DNA from: Eucommia ulmoides
Lineage: Eukaryota; Streptophyta; Magnoliopsida; Garryales; Eucommiaceae
Assembly: GCA_016647705.1 (NCBI GenBank)
Contig: CM028333.1
Span: 20,578,243-20,642,242 of the forward strand
Reading direction: 5' to 3'
DNA length: 64,000 nt
In this document: positions 38,895 to 51,045 of the stretch, in pieces
How positions within the stretch are numbered: position 1 is the stretch's first letter
How the letters are laid out: each line of letters starts with the position of its first letter
Made by a program: the position numbers and the translations under genes
The notes under the pieces: model-generated
Told to the model about the DNA's origin: nothing
The model's database searches: none
Seen by the model: the letters and a program-made list of their open reading frames with translations, nothing else

Positions 38895-39072
38895 GGGGTG
38901 CTAATGAATTTTTTTTTAAAAATAACCTAAGAGAAATTTTGTCCAAAGAGAAGTAAGTGATGTTTAAGCAAAAAGACAGGGAATGTCTCTGGTATTTACA
39001 AAATGACAGGGACAGTATTTGGTATAGTGCAAAATGACAAGGGAGGTCAATAACATATACCCTTATTTATAA

Positions 39073-39582
39073 ATTTTGTTATATGGTTCTATAATCTCAG
39101 GTATTTTAACAAACAAATGGAGGGAATGATAAAATAAGTAATGGTCCAACATGTAAGAGGCAATCAATTAATCACATCAAATTGGTTTTTACCCAGAATA
39201 TTGAAATAAAAAGAGAGTATTTAGATTTCTTTTTCAACAGAATGGAAATTAAATTTGGTAAAAAAAATTCCAAATACACGCAGATTAAAAAAAATTCCAA
39301 ATACACGCAGATTAAAAAAAATTCTAAAATGTGTTTATGAACTTTTGAAATTTAAAATAGTGTTTAGATTATGGAATCTGACCTGAATCTAAAACCAACG
39401 ATGAAAGTTTGTTGTAGTAGCAGGGGTAGATGGTCGAGGGCAAGATTTGGTGATGCAAACCCGCAAACATAACAACGATTGTATATTTTGTATATATCTA
39501 TATATAGTATCCAACGTGTCAAAGAGTAATGAATATGCACATAACAGTAAGGGATAACAAATTATTGAATTGAAGTTCATAC
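39073..39582. other. Intergenic stretch with a 27-bp tandem repeat
   Basis: No gene is seen. About 39260-39330 holds two full and one partial copy of a 27-bp unit containing AAATTCCAAATACACGCAG. The rest is AT-rich. Confidence 0.6.
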
Positions 39583-40846
39583 CTCCTTGTTGGCCTAGTG
39601 AGCTACCCAAGAAGGAAAGATGAATTAGGTAGTTCTAAAAATTTAAACAAATTTTAATCTTTTCAACATTTAAATAATAAAATAATCAATTTATCCTAAA
39701 TCGATTATTATCTTGATAATACAGCGGATAAATGTTATTAAATCTAGGTGCACACCCATATAACTAGAAAATAGATAAAATAAAAAATACAACACACAAG
39801 GATATATCCTGGTTCGCCAAGCTACTCTTGGCTAATCCAGTCCTCCGAGCCCCACAGAGATTCACACTCACTAAATCACTTGATCCCTTTAACAGGTAGG
39901 AATCAAACCCTTACAATAATTCTTTTCACAGGATCAGAATCAACCTTTACAATTCCCTTTTCACAGGCTAAGGAATAACCTTATTTTTTTACAGGTCAAA
40001 GACTAAGCTAATTCTTTTACTAGGCTAAGAATCAAACCTTGCAAATCACTCAAAGTATATTTTTCACCGGTAAGGATGGAACCGTTATAATTCACTCAAA
40101 TTTAATTCTAATGAGGAAGAATCAAGCCTAACTCTTTTCAAGGGAAAAGAGCAACCTAACCTTTTTATCCACTAGGTAAAGATTAAAACCTCAATCTTTT
40201 TTCCAGAAAAGATTGAAACCTAAGCTACCCTTGATAAGACACTCCCAATAGTATCTAATCTGCTAATTACAAGAATTAATGAATTTCTTCCCACTCGGAG
40301 GTTCTACCACCTTAAATCAATTAAACTCAATTAATATCCCGAATTTACTAGTGATAGAATTTTACGTGAGAAATTTAATATCCGATTATAATAGATGTGG
40401 GTAGCACAAAAATAAGCACGTGATCAGATAATCACAAAAATCGTTTTAAAGAATTTTTATGCTCTTCAAAGTCCAAAAATGATTTCACAAAAATCTTATA
40501 AACAAGCAAACAATAACAATATAAAATTACAATAAAAATAAAAAGCTAGGAAAGATCTCACCAGGATAACACTGAAAGATTCTAAATTGAATCGCAAGGC
40601 AGCTTAGATCGGTGAGTAGGGATGGCAAAAAAAAATCGAACTGACGGATAACCGAAAAAAACTGAACCGAATGGTCCAGGTTGAAATTGACTAAATGGTT
40701 TTGGTTTTAAATTTAGAAACTGAAGTGATTTTGATTTTGGTTTTGGTTTTGGGATAGTAATCGCATAACCGAACCGCGTAACCGATATATATATACATTA
40801 TTTTTAATTTATTTAGTATTTATAGTTTCATCCATATTTTTATTTA

Positions 40847-43259
40847 GGAAACAATTTTGAGAGGTCCTATTTCTTCAAAAAATAACTTTCTAGGTCCCAT
40901 GCTTTTTAAATTCATTTCAAAAGTACAATCATATTTATTTTTCCTAAATTACCCTCAATAGCTACAAAAATTACAAAAATGCCATTTTGACCAATTTTTT
41001 TTGCAAAACTCTTAAAATTTATATACATACATATATATAATTTAACTTATTTTCAAAATTTTCTCAATTTTTTTTAATAAAAAATTTCAATTAATTTTAT
41101 TTTTTTAAAAAAATATATATATATATATATATATTTTTTTTATAAAATATCATAAATACTCTAATTATATTTCACTTAATTTTATTTTAAATTTAATTTT
41201 TTTTTATATTCTATGAACATTTTAAAATATAAAAAATTAAAAATTAAATTCTATTTAATTCCTTTAAAATATTTAAAAATCAATTAAGTAGATATCTACT
41301 TAAATATCCATTAAGTAGATATCCACTTAATTATATTTAGTAGATATCTACTTACATTATTTTTCACTTGATTTAATTTCAATTTTAATTTATTTTTTTA
41401 AATATTCTATAAACATTTTAAAATATAAAGAATTAGAGAAACCAGAAAATAACAAATTCCATTGAATATTAATTTTTAATTACATTCCACTAGAAAATTA
41501 CATAAATCCACCTATCTCCTAAGTGGAAATCCAAAAAAAAAAAATTAAAGTGAAAATCCGCTAAAAATTAAGACGATTGACGTCTGTCGTCTTCGCCAAT
41601 CATCATACCATCGCACTCCCTCCATCTTCATCGGTCTTCAATAAGTAGATATCCACTAAAAACAAATAATGGATATCCACTGAACTAAAAAATAACGGAA
41701 ATATTTAAACAATTAGTATATATCCACTGAACTAAAAAAATAATACAAACATTTAAACATCAGTAGATATCAACTGAACTAAAAACATAACACAAACATT
41801 TAAACAATCAAATTAAACAATCAGTAGATATCAACTGAACTAAAAAATAACACAAGCATTTAAACAATAAGTAGATATCTACTTAACTAAAAAAAAAATA
41901 ACACAAACATTTAAATAATCAAATTAAACAATCAGTAGATATCAACTGAATTAAAAAATAACACAAGCATGTAAACAATCAGTAGATATCCACTGATCTA
42001 AAAAAATTACACAAACATTTAAACAATCAAGTTAAACAATCAGTAGATATCAACTGAACTAAAAAATAACACAAGCATTTAAACAATCAGTAGATATCCA
42101 CTGAACTAAAAAAATAACACAAACATTTAAACAATCAAATTAAATAATCAGTAGATATCAACTGAATTAAAAAATAATACAAACATTTAAACAATAAGTA
42201 GATATCCACTGAACTAAAAAATAACACAAACATCTACACACAAAGGATAAAAATGACAAATAAATCAAGAAATCGTTAGACCTTAAGTTGAATCTAATTG
42301 GGCTATCCTAAATAATATCAAAATTTTAATTCAATTTCATTTATCATTCTCACCTATCAAGCAATGGACATCCACTAAACAATAAAACATTATTGATTTT
42401 CAGTGGATATCCACACAAAATCAGTAGATATCCACACGAATCAATCAGTAGATATCTACTTACCTCTAGTTGTTGAATCAAAACACAAGCATCCAAACAC
42501 AACCATAGAGATGAAAAATATACCACCCAAACAACAACCAAAAAAAAAGAAAAGGAACTAGTAACCAAAAAATACAATAGCCAAATAGCCAAACAGCAGT
42601 AAAACTACCCAGATCTCAATACAACAGCCAAATAGCAGCTAAAAAAATAAAAAGGGAGAAAAATACCTAAAATCGGGCGGCGGTGGTGGTGAAAACTACC
42701 CAGATCTGGCTAGATCTAAGTAACAAGCAACGACCATTAGCGAGCAGCGACGGTAGGAACGGCGAGCATCAGCAATGAGCACTGAACAACGAGCAGCAAA
42801 CGGGGGCATGATTAACGGCGACAACAAACCGTGGCCACCGCTATCGACGCCATCTCCGACCATTTTAGGGTTCCGGTCTCCCTCGATTTGGCCAAATCGG
42901 AGTTCTCTCTCTCTCTATCCCTCGATTTGGCGACGCCACCATCCAACTCGTCGTCGCTATCCGTCATGCCTCGCCGTCCAGATGCCGTCACGCCTTACCG
43001 TCGGATGAGAGAGGGCAGAGATTGGCTGGGTTCCCGTCGGATGAGAGAGAGAGAGAGAGGAAGAAGGATAAGAGAGGGTAGGGTCAAACTTTATTGGGTT
43101 AAGGTTTAAAATGAGGAAGGGTATTTTTGTCATACAATTTATGTTGTAGGAGTTGTGCCATTTTTTTTTTTTCAAAAGAGGATCTAAAAAGTTGTTTTAA
43201 ATTGTATAGGACCTAAAAAGTTGTCTCATTTTTAAATAGGACTTTTGGAGGAAAAACCC
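40847..43259. mobile_element. Mutator-type foldback element nested in the hAT MITE
   Basis: Inverted ends (GGAAACAATTTTGAGAGGTCC on the left; the right reads AATAGGACTTTTGGAGGAAA) are flanked by 9-bp duplications TTTTATTTA at 40838-40846 and 43260-43268. It is 2413 bp long without a transposase. The interior has a minisatellite (41640-42450) and a GC-rich, leader-like stretch (42660-43080) that could be captured host sequence, though I recognise no gene. Confidence 0.78.
41281..42450. repeat. Palindrome-cored minisatellite (AGTAGATATC units)
   Basis: From 41640 to 42450 about 13 units of roughly 50 bp repeat, each with CAGTAGATATCMACTGAACT, then AAAAAATAACACAARCATTT. Alternate units carry an extra AATCAAATTAAAC piece, giving a ~115-bp higher-order period. 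Looser copies start near 41281. The core AGTAGATATCTACT is its own reverse complement. Confidence 0.85.
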
Positions 43260-44199
43260 TTTTATTTATTTGTACTTTTAACCCTTTTAGTTTACACTTT
43301 AGGTGGTTTTTAGTTTATATTGAAGACTATTTTTATGTAGTTGGTTTCGTAGACTATATGATTTTGAAGAATATTTTTATGTAGTTAGTTTCTCTATTGA
43401 TTTTTAGTTATTTTAAAGAGTGTATGATTTGGAGATTGTTTAGAATCAATAGTGAATTGTGGTTTTTTATAAAATTTAAAAATCTTAAACGGTTTCGTGA
43501 TTTTGGTTTTGATTTTGGCCAAAATTAAACGGTCTAATTTTAAAACCGTTTATAAAAAATCGGTGATTTTGGTTTTGGTTTTGGTTTTGGTTTTACATAT
43601 CTTAAACGGTTTTGGTTTTGATTTTATATGAAACCGAGTCGAACCCGGACCATTGATATCCCTATCGGTGACGCCAAAATTACTTAGCACTTTAACTCAA
43701 GAACTTTTCTCACAAATGAACTCACAAATGATCTCTCGATAAAATCTCAGAATAATGACTCTTAGAAAGCTCAGGACCAATTAGTTCTTGATGGAAGTAA
43801 TGTATTGACCTCTAAAAACGCAAGTCTATTTAATCTATTTTGAAACAGACCCTCTAATGACTAGTTTCCTCAAGATATGATAATTAAATGCACATATAGA
43901 CCCCATATATCAATACCATTTAATCCTGATCTAATTCACTTAAATATGGTTTTTCAAATATTCAGTTTAGTCCTAAAATTAATTCTCAATCTCAAATCGT
44001 ATAGATAGGAAATATTAAATGAACTAAATTGAGAAACACTTAAAATATGTGTACCATATCTATAGGGATATTAAAATAAATGTATCACATCATTAATATA
44101 TTCAAATCCCTACAATATCTCGCTCAGATATCTCAAAAATTGCTAGTTAACGGCTAAGTTTTTGAATAGTTCTTCAAAATCCTCAAAACTATAACATCA

Positions 44200-44530
44200 C
44201 AGTTGGTTGACCGACCTCTGTCCATCGGTTGACCGATGGATACAAGATGTATCCAAGCTATTTTTCAAACACTAGTCGGTTGACCAATCGCCCATGGGCC
44301 AGTTGACCAATCGATATAGGATGCTTACTCAGGCCTATTTTCGGCCTTGGTCAGTTGATCGATCATCGATGGTCGGTCGAACAATCGATATAGAGAGTTT
44401 TTATTTTGGCCATCGGTTGACCGATCTCTCATGGTCAGTTGACTAATCGATTCAGAGACTCCACATTTTCCAACCCTTGCCCATTGGTTGATCGATCCCT
44501 TGTGATTGGTTGATTGATCTTTGCTGGAAC
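44200..44530. repeat. Clustered GGTTGACCGAT motifs in the SIRE-like LTR
   Basis: About ten or more variants of GGTTGACCGAT, in degenerate pairs spaced by roughly 60-70 bp and separated by GGATACA- or ATATAGG-type spacers. The same cluster recurs at 55640-55900 in the other SIRE-like LTR and in weaker form at 520-850. Confidence 0.7.
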
Positions 44531-44975
44531 ACCCACTACTCAATTTATTTCAACTCCAAACTTTGACATTTTAAATCCTTTAACCGATTTCTTTTCTTGG
44601 TTAATTTAATTGACACTAATATTGATTTTTAAACACTAATCTTGCTTAGGTCAATTTTTTCTTTTTTAATTTCACATTAGAGCAAATATTTGAATAATAA
44701 TTAGGACCTTAATTAAAACACACATAAATATAAATAATTTTTATGTCATATGTAATCCTAATTGGGATACATTAAGAGTAAAATAGATTTAAGTTTTTTT
44801 ACCTAATATTTTCAGAACCTTCAATTTTTTAATGTTCGTCTCTGCATAGTTCATAATTACTTCATGATATAGTCTTGAATAGAACTCTTTAAACTGAAAC
44901 ACTCAATAAACATGTTAGTTCCACAAAAAACATTGACACTTAATTGTCCATCAAAATCTCAAGATCAATACTCCT

Positions 44976-45356
44976 AAAATTCTACTTCGAAGAAGTAAAA
45001 TAGATAAAATGAAATAGATGAAGTAGATTAAGAAACTGAAATAAATAGGGGATCTCAATTTGAATATATGCAGAAGTTGAAGAGTTTAAACTGATGTGAT
45101 AACTCAAGGGTCGAAACCAATCTACAATGAATTCACGAACCAAACAATTAATAATCATTTTAATTGAATAAGAAAGAAACATTAAAGACTGAGATGAGAG
45201 AGTTAAAAGATAAAGCATATGAATGAATTCCATTAATCAAATCATTTTCAAGAGAGGTAGAGCAAACATGAGTGAAGATCATGCATCAGAGAGCTCTCAT
45301 TCGTTCAAAGGCCAAGGCTTCCACGTTTAGTTTTTCTTATTAGAATTGATTGATTT
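44976..45356. other. Intergenic AT-rich stretch
   Basis: No gene, RNA or terminal repeat was recognised between the SIRE-like solo LTR and the CT tract at 45360. Confidence 0.4.
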
Positions 45357-45359
45357 GAG

Positions 45360-45390
<31 letters not shown>

Positions 45391-45947
45391 TTTCTAATTT
45401 ATGGCTTGATGATGGGTTGGGAGTATGTAAATTAAATTAGGGGTGGGTTTAGGTTGGGTTTGCTCAGATTTGGGTTGGGTGCGTTCGGGTAATTGTTAAT
45501 TAAGGTTTAGGATTAATTGTGAACTAGGGTTTATGGTTAATTAGGATTAATTAGGATTTGAATTGGTGGTTAGGTGGTGGATTAATTAGAGTTAATTAGG
45601 TTCATGTTGGGCTTGAAACCAAATTTTGAGATTTGATAGTTAAATTAAAACCACATTTTTTTTACGTTTTAGTTCGAAACCCTAAATTAAAATTTGACGG
45701 TTGAATTAAAATCTAAAATTTTAAGTTTGGAATTTTAGTTTGAAGCCAAAAATTAGTGTTGGGCGGTTAAATTAAGTTGTTTTAATTTTTAATTTTAATA
45801 CAAAAATAAAATAAAATAAAATTGCACACCAAAATATAGCACCTCCTTGGAGTGCACATTTTATTTGATTTGCCATAAGAATTTTGGTGCGCCATTTGGG
45901 TAAATGGCATACCAAAAAATAGCAACTCCCTTGGAGTTGCTCTAATG
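45357..45947 (+). mobile_element. MITE-like element, right end visible
   Basis: It ends TTGGAGTTGCTCTA, the complement of the AGAGCAACTCCAA start seen at 22864. Inside are a (CT)n tract (45360-45386) and an AAATTAGGGGTGGGTTTAGG-like stretch matching the element at 22864-23411 in the same orientation. The left end was not found. A second AACTCC/GGAGTTG pair near the right end makes a small hairpin. Confidence 0.42.
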
Positions 45948-46029
45948 CTATATTTTCCATATTTCTTTAGAAGGGTTTATACCATTTATACAATTTTTCT
46001 TCTGTTGTTTCTTCTTAATTTCCCCCACC

Positions 46030-48990
46030 CATTCCTCGCCGAAAAATTTAGACTGGAGGTACAACAACAGGGGACGCTCTTGTTGGGGTAGTACTAAGAT
46101 TAGAGAATTCATCAGGTAGGCCTTGACTTTGTCTAAGGCGGCCTCGCATTACTAGTTCCATTTTCCACTAGACTTCTTCCTTTGTAGCTTGAAGATCGGT
46201 TCATGAGTTGTTGTTAACTGGGAGATGAATCGGGCTATGAAGTTTACTCTTCTGAGGAGGCCTTAGATCTCATTTTATGTTCTTTGTACTGAAATTTCTA
46301 TTATGGATTTGGTATTGGTAGGGTCGATTTCAATACCTAGACGATGCACCATGAATCCCAACAATTTTTCTGATATCACCTCGAACGTGAATTTGGCCGG
46401 GTTGAGCTTTAGTTGGAACTTTCTCAAATGGTCGAACATTTCTTCAAGTGTTCCTAGTGATTATCTTCGTTTTCTCTAGACATCACAATCATATCATCCA
46501 CATAAATGTCCATTTCTTTATGGATCATATCATGGAAGAGTATTGTCATGGCCCTTTAGTAAGTTGCCTCGGCGTTTATAAGCCCGAAAGGCATGACTCT
46601 GTAGCAAAACACACCCCATAGCGTGATGAATGTAGCCGTATGCTTATTATCTTTATCGACTAGGATTTAGTTATATCAAAAGGACCCATTCACAAAGGAT
46701 GAAATTCTACACCCGACGGTATTTTCTAGGATGATGTGGATATTTGGCAGAGGGAAGTCATCTTTTGGACTCGCCCCATTGAGATCTCGATAATTGACAC
46801 ACACTTGAATTTTGCCTTCTTTCGTAGGTACCAATACTATATTACTCAACCACTCGCAATACGTGTAGATTTCGATTAGACGTGCCTCGAACTGCTTTAT
46901 AATTTTCTTTTTGACTTTTAAACTTATGTCTAGCCTCATTTTTCATAGCTTTTACTTAATCAACTTGATCATTTCTTTAATGGGAAACTTGTGCGTCATG
47001 ATATCGGTCGCCAGTCCTACCATGTCGTCATAGAACCAAGTGAATACATCCTGGTATTCTTTTAACATGGCTGTTAGGTCTTTTGTTTCTCAGTCACTTA
47101 ATGACTTTCTGATCTTAGTCTCTTTCGGATTTTCTAGGTCCCCTAGATTCATTGTTTTTATTTCCTCTTGGCTTGGAATCGGTCGATCTTCGAATTGTTC
47201 TAAGGCTCTTTGGATTTCTTCAGTATTCTCGAGAGTGGGGTCATCATCTATTTTGATTTTCATTAACTCTCAATTTATTTCCTTGTCTAGATTGTACTCT
47301 TTAAAAAAAGTATTTTTCGTTATATGGATTATGTACAGTTGTACTTGGGCACCTGAAAAGTAAACATAAAGTTTTATTTTAAATATGATATTTTCTTAGC
47401 ATAACCTTACTTCATTAAAAAATAAAAATTGTAAAAAACAAAAAGGCTAAGGATAGTCTCAATCGTCTGTAAGCTAGTCAAACGGGAGATTGGGCTACAA
47501 CTCCCTGATTACCACATTTCTTGGCGTATCGAGATTGGGCAAGGTTCCCAATTGCTAAGCTGTTTTACTGACTCTGCTTTTATGATGACATTCCCTTCAC
47601 TATCCTCATTTTCGATAATCCCACAGACTAAACCTTCAGGCCATAGCGCTCGCGGGCTAAATCCAGCGCACTTCGAGACAAACACAAATTTGGGCTTGGC
47701 TTTCTTTTCTCTTTCACGAATTGGAATATACTGGCAGCAAATGAAAAATTGACCTGAATATGGGGGATCATCCTAGGTCCTTTGTTCTTTCAATATTGGT
47801 GGTCGTACCTCCCATTTTTGCTAGAAACATACCCAAACTCGTGGGTATATTATTTCTTTTTAATATTAGGCAGGGGTTGCATCTTTGGTTCACTTTTACC
47901 ATATTCTTTTTTCTGGGTCGAAGTTCATGGCATGCAAGTGAGTGGCTATCATGGTCGTGGCGACGGATAATCCAGATACCAGCGACGGATTTCCCTCACG
48001 GACATAAGACGCGTTAGGGATGTCAAAGGTCTAGAAGGAGGTTGCTCATTCGATTTGCTCAACTACAACTATCGGAAGACTTGAGGATCGATAGATGGCA
48101 TGGTCTTCTTCAGCGTGGATGGTTATGATGCTATCCTAGAAAACAAACTTCATCTTCTAATAAAGCGATGATGGAACTGCCCTGGCCGAGTGGATCCAAG
48201 GTAATTCGAGGAGCAAGTTATAAGCGACTTGTATGTCTAGGACGTGTAGATGCACTTGGAAAGTGACTGGTCTTATGGTAATTAACAGCATTATTTCTTC
48301 TATAGACACTATTTTCTCACTATCAAAGGCTCAGATGGTGATAGCAGTAGCTCAAATTCGATCTTCTTTAATGTACTTAAAGGGAATATGTTTAACATCG
48401 ATCCATTATCCACGTGGACTTGAGACAAGATGAAGTCTTTGTATTGCACAAATATATTGGGTGGCTTGATGTACGCAGTCCCGTCAGAGGGTATCTCGTT
48501 ATTAGTGAACGTCACTAGGTTGGTGAAAAAGATGTTCTCTACTATATTAACGAAGTGATCCTTGGATATGGAGTACATGAGCTTCATTAAGGACTTTTAG
48601 CATGGTGTTTCGATGCAATTTTGAGCCCATTAACAACAACAACATCGAGATATGCTTCAGTGCTTTACTTAGTTGCTCGATGATCAAATACTTTGTGTTT
48701 TTCTTTGACTTCAGGAATTCTTGTACTTGATCTTCAGTTATCGATTTTAGTTATCGGTTTTTTAGGGACCCTCTTTGGTTCTTTATTCGGTGCTCTCAAC
48801 AAGTCTGGTGCGGCGAAAACCCTTCCGCTTTGGGTAATGCCTCCGACTTCCCCTATATATCCTTCTGTCTTAGCTAGCATGTTGGTTTTTATAGAGGTGG
48901 AGTAATTCCAGGGTACTTCTTTCAAGTTCTTCACTGATTCTTGCTTTGGTGTCTCAAATACCAGCACTGTTTTGGGTTTGATAATTATCT
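46030..48990 (-). mobile_element. Ty3/gypsy pol fragment, Tat/Ogre-like (fossil)
   Basis: On the minus strand, from 48967 down: a VPWNY and SGRVFAAPDLLRAP stretch typical of the gag-protease junction in Tat elements; a protease stretch with VDNGSMLNIFPLSTL (48309-48587); and a reverse-transcriptase start with CVNYRDLNGASPKDDFPLPN (46676-46939). The order fits one old insertion. It is broken in many places and no clear LTR pair was found. Confidence 0.8.
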
Positions 48991-49009
48991 CTTTTTAAAG
49001 AGTGTTTTG

Positions 49010-49290
49010 AGAGAAATTTGAGAAGAATTTGTGTATAATACTAACAAACCCGATAGAAATTTAAGAAGTCGAGATAGAATTGAGTTTGCGGGGGAAGCAT
49101 GCCCCCTATATATATTGTAGGAGGTTTGCGCACTCATGAGTGTTTAAACCATCCTGATACAGATTAAAATTGATTGATGGGAGGCTACACTTTCCTATTT
49201 CGAAAATATGCCTTTAGACCCCCTATTTTTGGTATGACATGTTTGACCTTCAAAACCCACAAGATTAAGTATTACCATTAGTGGAAATGA
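49010..49290 (-). mobile_element. Possible LTR remnant beside the Tat-like fragment
   Basis: On the minus strand a TATATATA box precedes a GGGGGCATGCTTCCCCC hairpin and a leader-like stretch, just upstream of the pol fragment. This is where a 5' LTR would lie. There is no second LTR, so it is tentative. Confidence 0.25.
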
Positions 49291-49496
49291 TCTTGGGGGG
49301 GCTCAATTTTGGATATCGCAACTCTTGAGGGGAGGCCAAGAATGAGAAGATATTGTGCCACCACTACTACTCATCTTTCTAGAGAGAGAAGCTCTCACTT
49401 GAAACTCGTGCTCAGCCTTAAAATGGACGTTTATGATTGTGCTCAGTTGTGGGTTTCCCGATTCCGTTTGCTTTCTACTAGTTTTTTTTATGATCT

Positions 49497-51045
49497 ATGA
49501 GCTCTATGGAAAGGAAAAATCCTCCTAAAGGTTCCTCTATTCAAGAGAAAGACTGTCTGGCAAGAAGCACGAAGAAGGTTAAAGAAGACTTTCCAACTTC
49601 TTCGTGTCTACACATGGAAATCGAAGCTAGGTCCACAGGCCAAAGCATCGACTCGATTATGGCAGAAAACTCGGGGGATGCTCTTCCATCTTCAGTTTCC
49701 TCAACCCCTTTGAAGGTAATTGATCCCGAGGCTTCTCAGAATAGAGTGATTTTTTATCATTCAAGCATTTCAAATGTTCCCTTTGGGGTTTCTTCAAGCA
49801 CATCGAATATTCCCACTAAGACTACCTCAGTGGCTAAGGTAAGTACTGAAATCCCTAAGTCTTTCAAGGATGTGCTGAATGGGGTAAAAATCTCTATGAT
49901 TGATAAAACTGAGGATGTTTATTTTGATAATGATGAAGAGCCTGTGATGATGCCTCTTAATGGCGACGAGGAGTCATCAAATGGAGAGAAAAAAAAACAC
50001 TACTCCTAGATTTAAAACTCCACCTATATGGCTTGAAAAAATCAAAGAAAAATGGCAAAATTCATTAATTATTAGACTGCTTGGTAGAAATATAGGGTAT
50101 AAAACTCTATTTTCTAAAGTTTCGGCCATGTGGAAAACCCAGGGAGATTTTGAACTTATTGATTAAGTTGTGGTTTCTACCTTGTTAAGTTTTCTACTAT
50201 TTCAGATTCATAACGTGTTCTTACTGAAGGGCCTTGGGTAATCTTTTACCATTACCTAACTGTTAGGAAATGGGAACCTAGTTTTCATCCCAAAGATGCT
50301 AGAGATTCTAGAACTTCGGTATGGGTTAGATTTCCAAAACTTCCTGTTGATTTCTATGAATACCCTTTGTTGTAATCTATAGCTAGATCTATTGGTAAAC
50401 CCATTAAATTAGATAGTAATACTGTTGCTTTTGTCCGTGGTAATTTTGCAAGGGTTTGTATTGAAATCGATCTAGATCGACCGCTAACCACTAAAGTTGA
50501 GTTGGATGGAAATTGGTATTATTTGGAATATGAAAGTATTTATGTTATCTATCGTGGTTGTGGTAGAGTGTCACATCGAATAGAATTTTGCCCTTTCAAA
50601 AATACCGGTGTACTAGCAACACCGGTATCTAAAAGTACGAGAACATCCAAGACACTTCTATTGTTAAATCTAATAATATGCAGAATATGAAAAACAATAA
50701 CCAATAGTTGAAGGCCCCTATTGCCAATACTTATGATAGCAATGTAGAGAAGGAATCTGGTAGTGGTTTTAGTGCTTCTACCAAGGACCAATATGTAATG
50801 GAAGAAAATGATAATCAAAAGAGTAAAGATGAAGCTGAATTTGATCCTTGGCTTCTTGTTAAACGTACGAGAAAATTTACTTCGGATCAATCTAAATCTG
50901 ATGGTTCTAAAAAAACTTATAATAAGTTTGTTCAGAAGTATGGAGATGTTGAAATTGGGCCTAATAGAGGTAATAAAAACCAAAGGAGTGAAATAAATGA
51001 CAATAATATAGGCACAACTCAATCCGGTTATAGAATTAATAGTTA
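49497..51045 (+). pseudogene. LINE ORF1: DUF4283-like RNA-binding protein with zinc knuckle
   Basis: It starts at ATG 49497 with a Ser/Lys-rich head. A DUF4283-like fold follows around 50050-50480: NSLIIRLLGRNIGYKTL, then VRKWEPSFHP, then VWVRFPKLPVDFYE. A CCHC-like knuckle (RGCGRVSHRIEFC) lies near 50550-50590 with its first cysteine replaced by Tyr or Arg. The Lys/Ser-rich tail reaches about 51045. Stops occur, for example after 50009 and near 50164 and 50373, so the frame is not continuous. In active L1s ORF1 binds LINE RNA. Confidence 0.75.

Larger units (their letters stand above)
26582..39062. mobile_element. Mutator-type MITE (~0.9 kb) split by two LTR insertions
   Basis: Left arm 26582-26700 and right arm 38940-39062 are inverted repeats (TATATGCCATTGACC / complement of TATATGTTATTGACC). 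They are flanked by a 10-bp duplication TTATTTATAA at 26572-26581 and 39063-39072, typical of Mutator-like insertion. Removing the insertions 26849-36214 and 36705-38894 with their duplications leaves about 915 bp. The core (36220-36704) carries a CCRCC-rich block, a (AT)n tract at 36450-36514 and a GGTGG-rich block, roughly complementary to each other. No transposase is coded. Confidence 0.8.
40616..43663. mobile_element. hAT-type MITE (~0.62 kb) carrying a nested foldback
   Basis: Ends TAGGGATGGCAA / complement of AGGGATATCAATGG, flanked by perfect 8-bp duplications ATCGGTGA (40608-40615 and 43664-43671), the hAT signature. The outer parts are degenerate GGTTTTGGTTTTGG and AACCGAACCG repeats seen in many plant hAT MITEs. 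The rest is the nested element at 40847-43259. There is no transposase gene. Confidence 0.85.
39588..44970. mobile_element. Solo LTR, SIRE-like (Ty1/copia), with nested transposons
   Basis: It begins TGTTGGCCTAGTGAGCTACC and ends AGATCAATA, with perfect 5-bp duplications CTCCT at 39583-39587 and 44971-44975. The left 1 kb is homologous to the LTR at 54175 (shared TAATCCAGTCCTCCGAGCC and the AGGATCAGAATCAACC-type repeats), and the right part shares the GGTTGACCGAT cluster. After removing the hAT insertion (40616-43663) about 2.33 kb remains. No internal region is attached. This is an old fossil. Confidence 0.88.

Noticed and set aside
22826-45975. Shared CCATATTTCTTTAGAA at 22833-22848 and near 45957-45972 as a giant target duplication
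   Set aside because: The match is only about 16 bases in AT-rich DNA and not at the element edges. Both copies of the MITE-like element have their own CT tract, so one split element is not supported.
47040-48017. Plus-strand open frames in the 46-49 kb region
   Set aside because: They are antisense to the Tat/Ogre-like pol fragment, whose motifs read on the minus strand.
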